Assembly: GCA_013002645.1 (NCBI GenBank) | Contig: JABDJF010000246.1 | Span: forward strand, 1 to 5,985 | Direction of reading: 5' to 3' | Origin: Myxococcales bacterium | Lineage (GTDB): Bacteria; Myxococcota_A; Polyangia; Polyangiales; Houyiibacteriaceae | DNA: 5,985 bases | Translations under genes and position numbers: made by a program | Notes under the pieces: model-generated | Databases searched by the model: none | What the model was told of the DNA's origin: nothing | Seen by the model: only the letters and a program-made list of their open reading frames with translations | In this document: piece by piece, positions 5,915-5,985 of the stretch | How positions within the stretch are numbered: position 1 is the stretch's first letter | Layout: each line of letters starts with the position of its first letter

Positions 5915-5985
5915 AAGCGGCAGGTTTGGTGGCGGTGGGGGGGGTGGTTGCTGGGCTTGAAGCCTAGTTCGGTTTAGTTACACCG
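5915..5985. other. G-rich non-coding stretch at the right edge
   Basis: No gene, tRNA or known RNA was recognised in these 71 bases. Between 5924 and 5947 the plus strand is a run of closely spaced G tracts, including eight consecutive Gs at 5937-5944, so a G-quadruplex is possible. The segment 5936-5945 is a perfect ten-base complement to 5839-5848 in hairpin 2 of the candidate RNA. The stretch may be the upstream region of a gene beyond the window. Confidence 0.4.

Noticed and set aside
5878..5916. Twelve-codon GTG-started frame in the candidate small RNA
   Set aside because: It has no SD, overlaps the terminator stem and is far too short to support without conservation data.
5930..5985. 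A tRNA or other known structural RNA at the right edge
   Set aside because: GGGCTTGAAGCCT slightly recalls a T-arm, but there is no GGTTCGAATCC-like core, no acceptor stem and no anticodon arm; it also does not resemble tmRNA or SRP RNA starts.

Overview
This GC-rich window (by eye about 60% G+C) comes from a diderm, Gram-negative-type bacterium. The main evidence is an outer-membrane Omp85-family (TamA-type) gene coupled to a TamB-type gene. The style of the proteins (Cys-rich POTRA region, Arg/Asp-rich coding, MiaB with an 'LGQTVNSW' motif) suggests a myxobacterial or other deltaproteobacterial-grade lineage. That placement is inference; nothing here fixes the taxon.

Layout. Positions 1-1645 (minus) hold the first 548 codons of a TamB/AsmA-like inner-membrane-anchored periplasmic protein that runs off the left edge. 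Positions 1645-3786 (minus) hold a complete 713-aa TamA/BamA-superfamily barrel protein; its stop overlaps the tamB start (TGATG), so the two form a coupled operon. A 107-base divergent spacer (3787-3893) follows. On the plus strand come miaB (3894-5327, tRNA methylthiotransferase) and a small VanZ-family membrane protein (best start CTG at 5324, end 5713). The vanZ start overlaps the miaB stop by four bases and has a perfect GGAGG six bases upstream. The last 272 bases have no protein gene but are not empty. They hold a good sigma70-type promoter (TTGACG-N17-TAGATT), then about 130 bases that fold on paper into three successive hairpins, the last followed by TTTTT. A G-rich stretch with a run of eight Gs comes after that.

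How the genes work together. TamA and TamB homologues form an envelope-spanning pair: TamB is anchored in the inner membrane and bridges the periplasm, while TamA is the outer-membrane barrel with POTRA domains. They are implicated in outer-membrane protein insertion and lipid transport. The TamA here carries an apparent lipoprotein signal (cysteine at residue 17), an architecture I associate with the TamL type described in Bacteroidota/Chlorobi. MiaB modifies A37 of tRNAs reading UNN codons; the VanZ-like protein is of uncertain function and appears simply co-transcribed.

The most novel-looking element is the putative three-hairpin small RNA at about 5785-5914. Two of its loops are almost pure C/U and complementary to Shine-Dalgarno-like purine tracts. 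It would be an anti-SD-type regulator if it is expressed. All of this is read by eye from one sequence and has no comparative or expression support.
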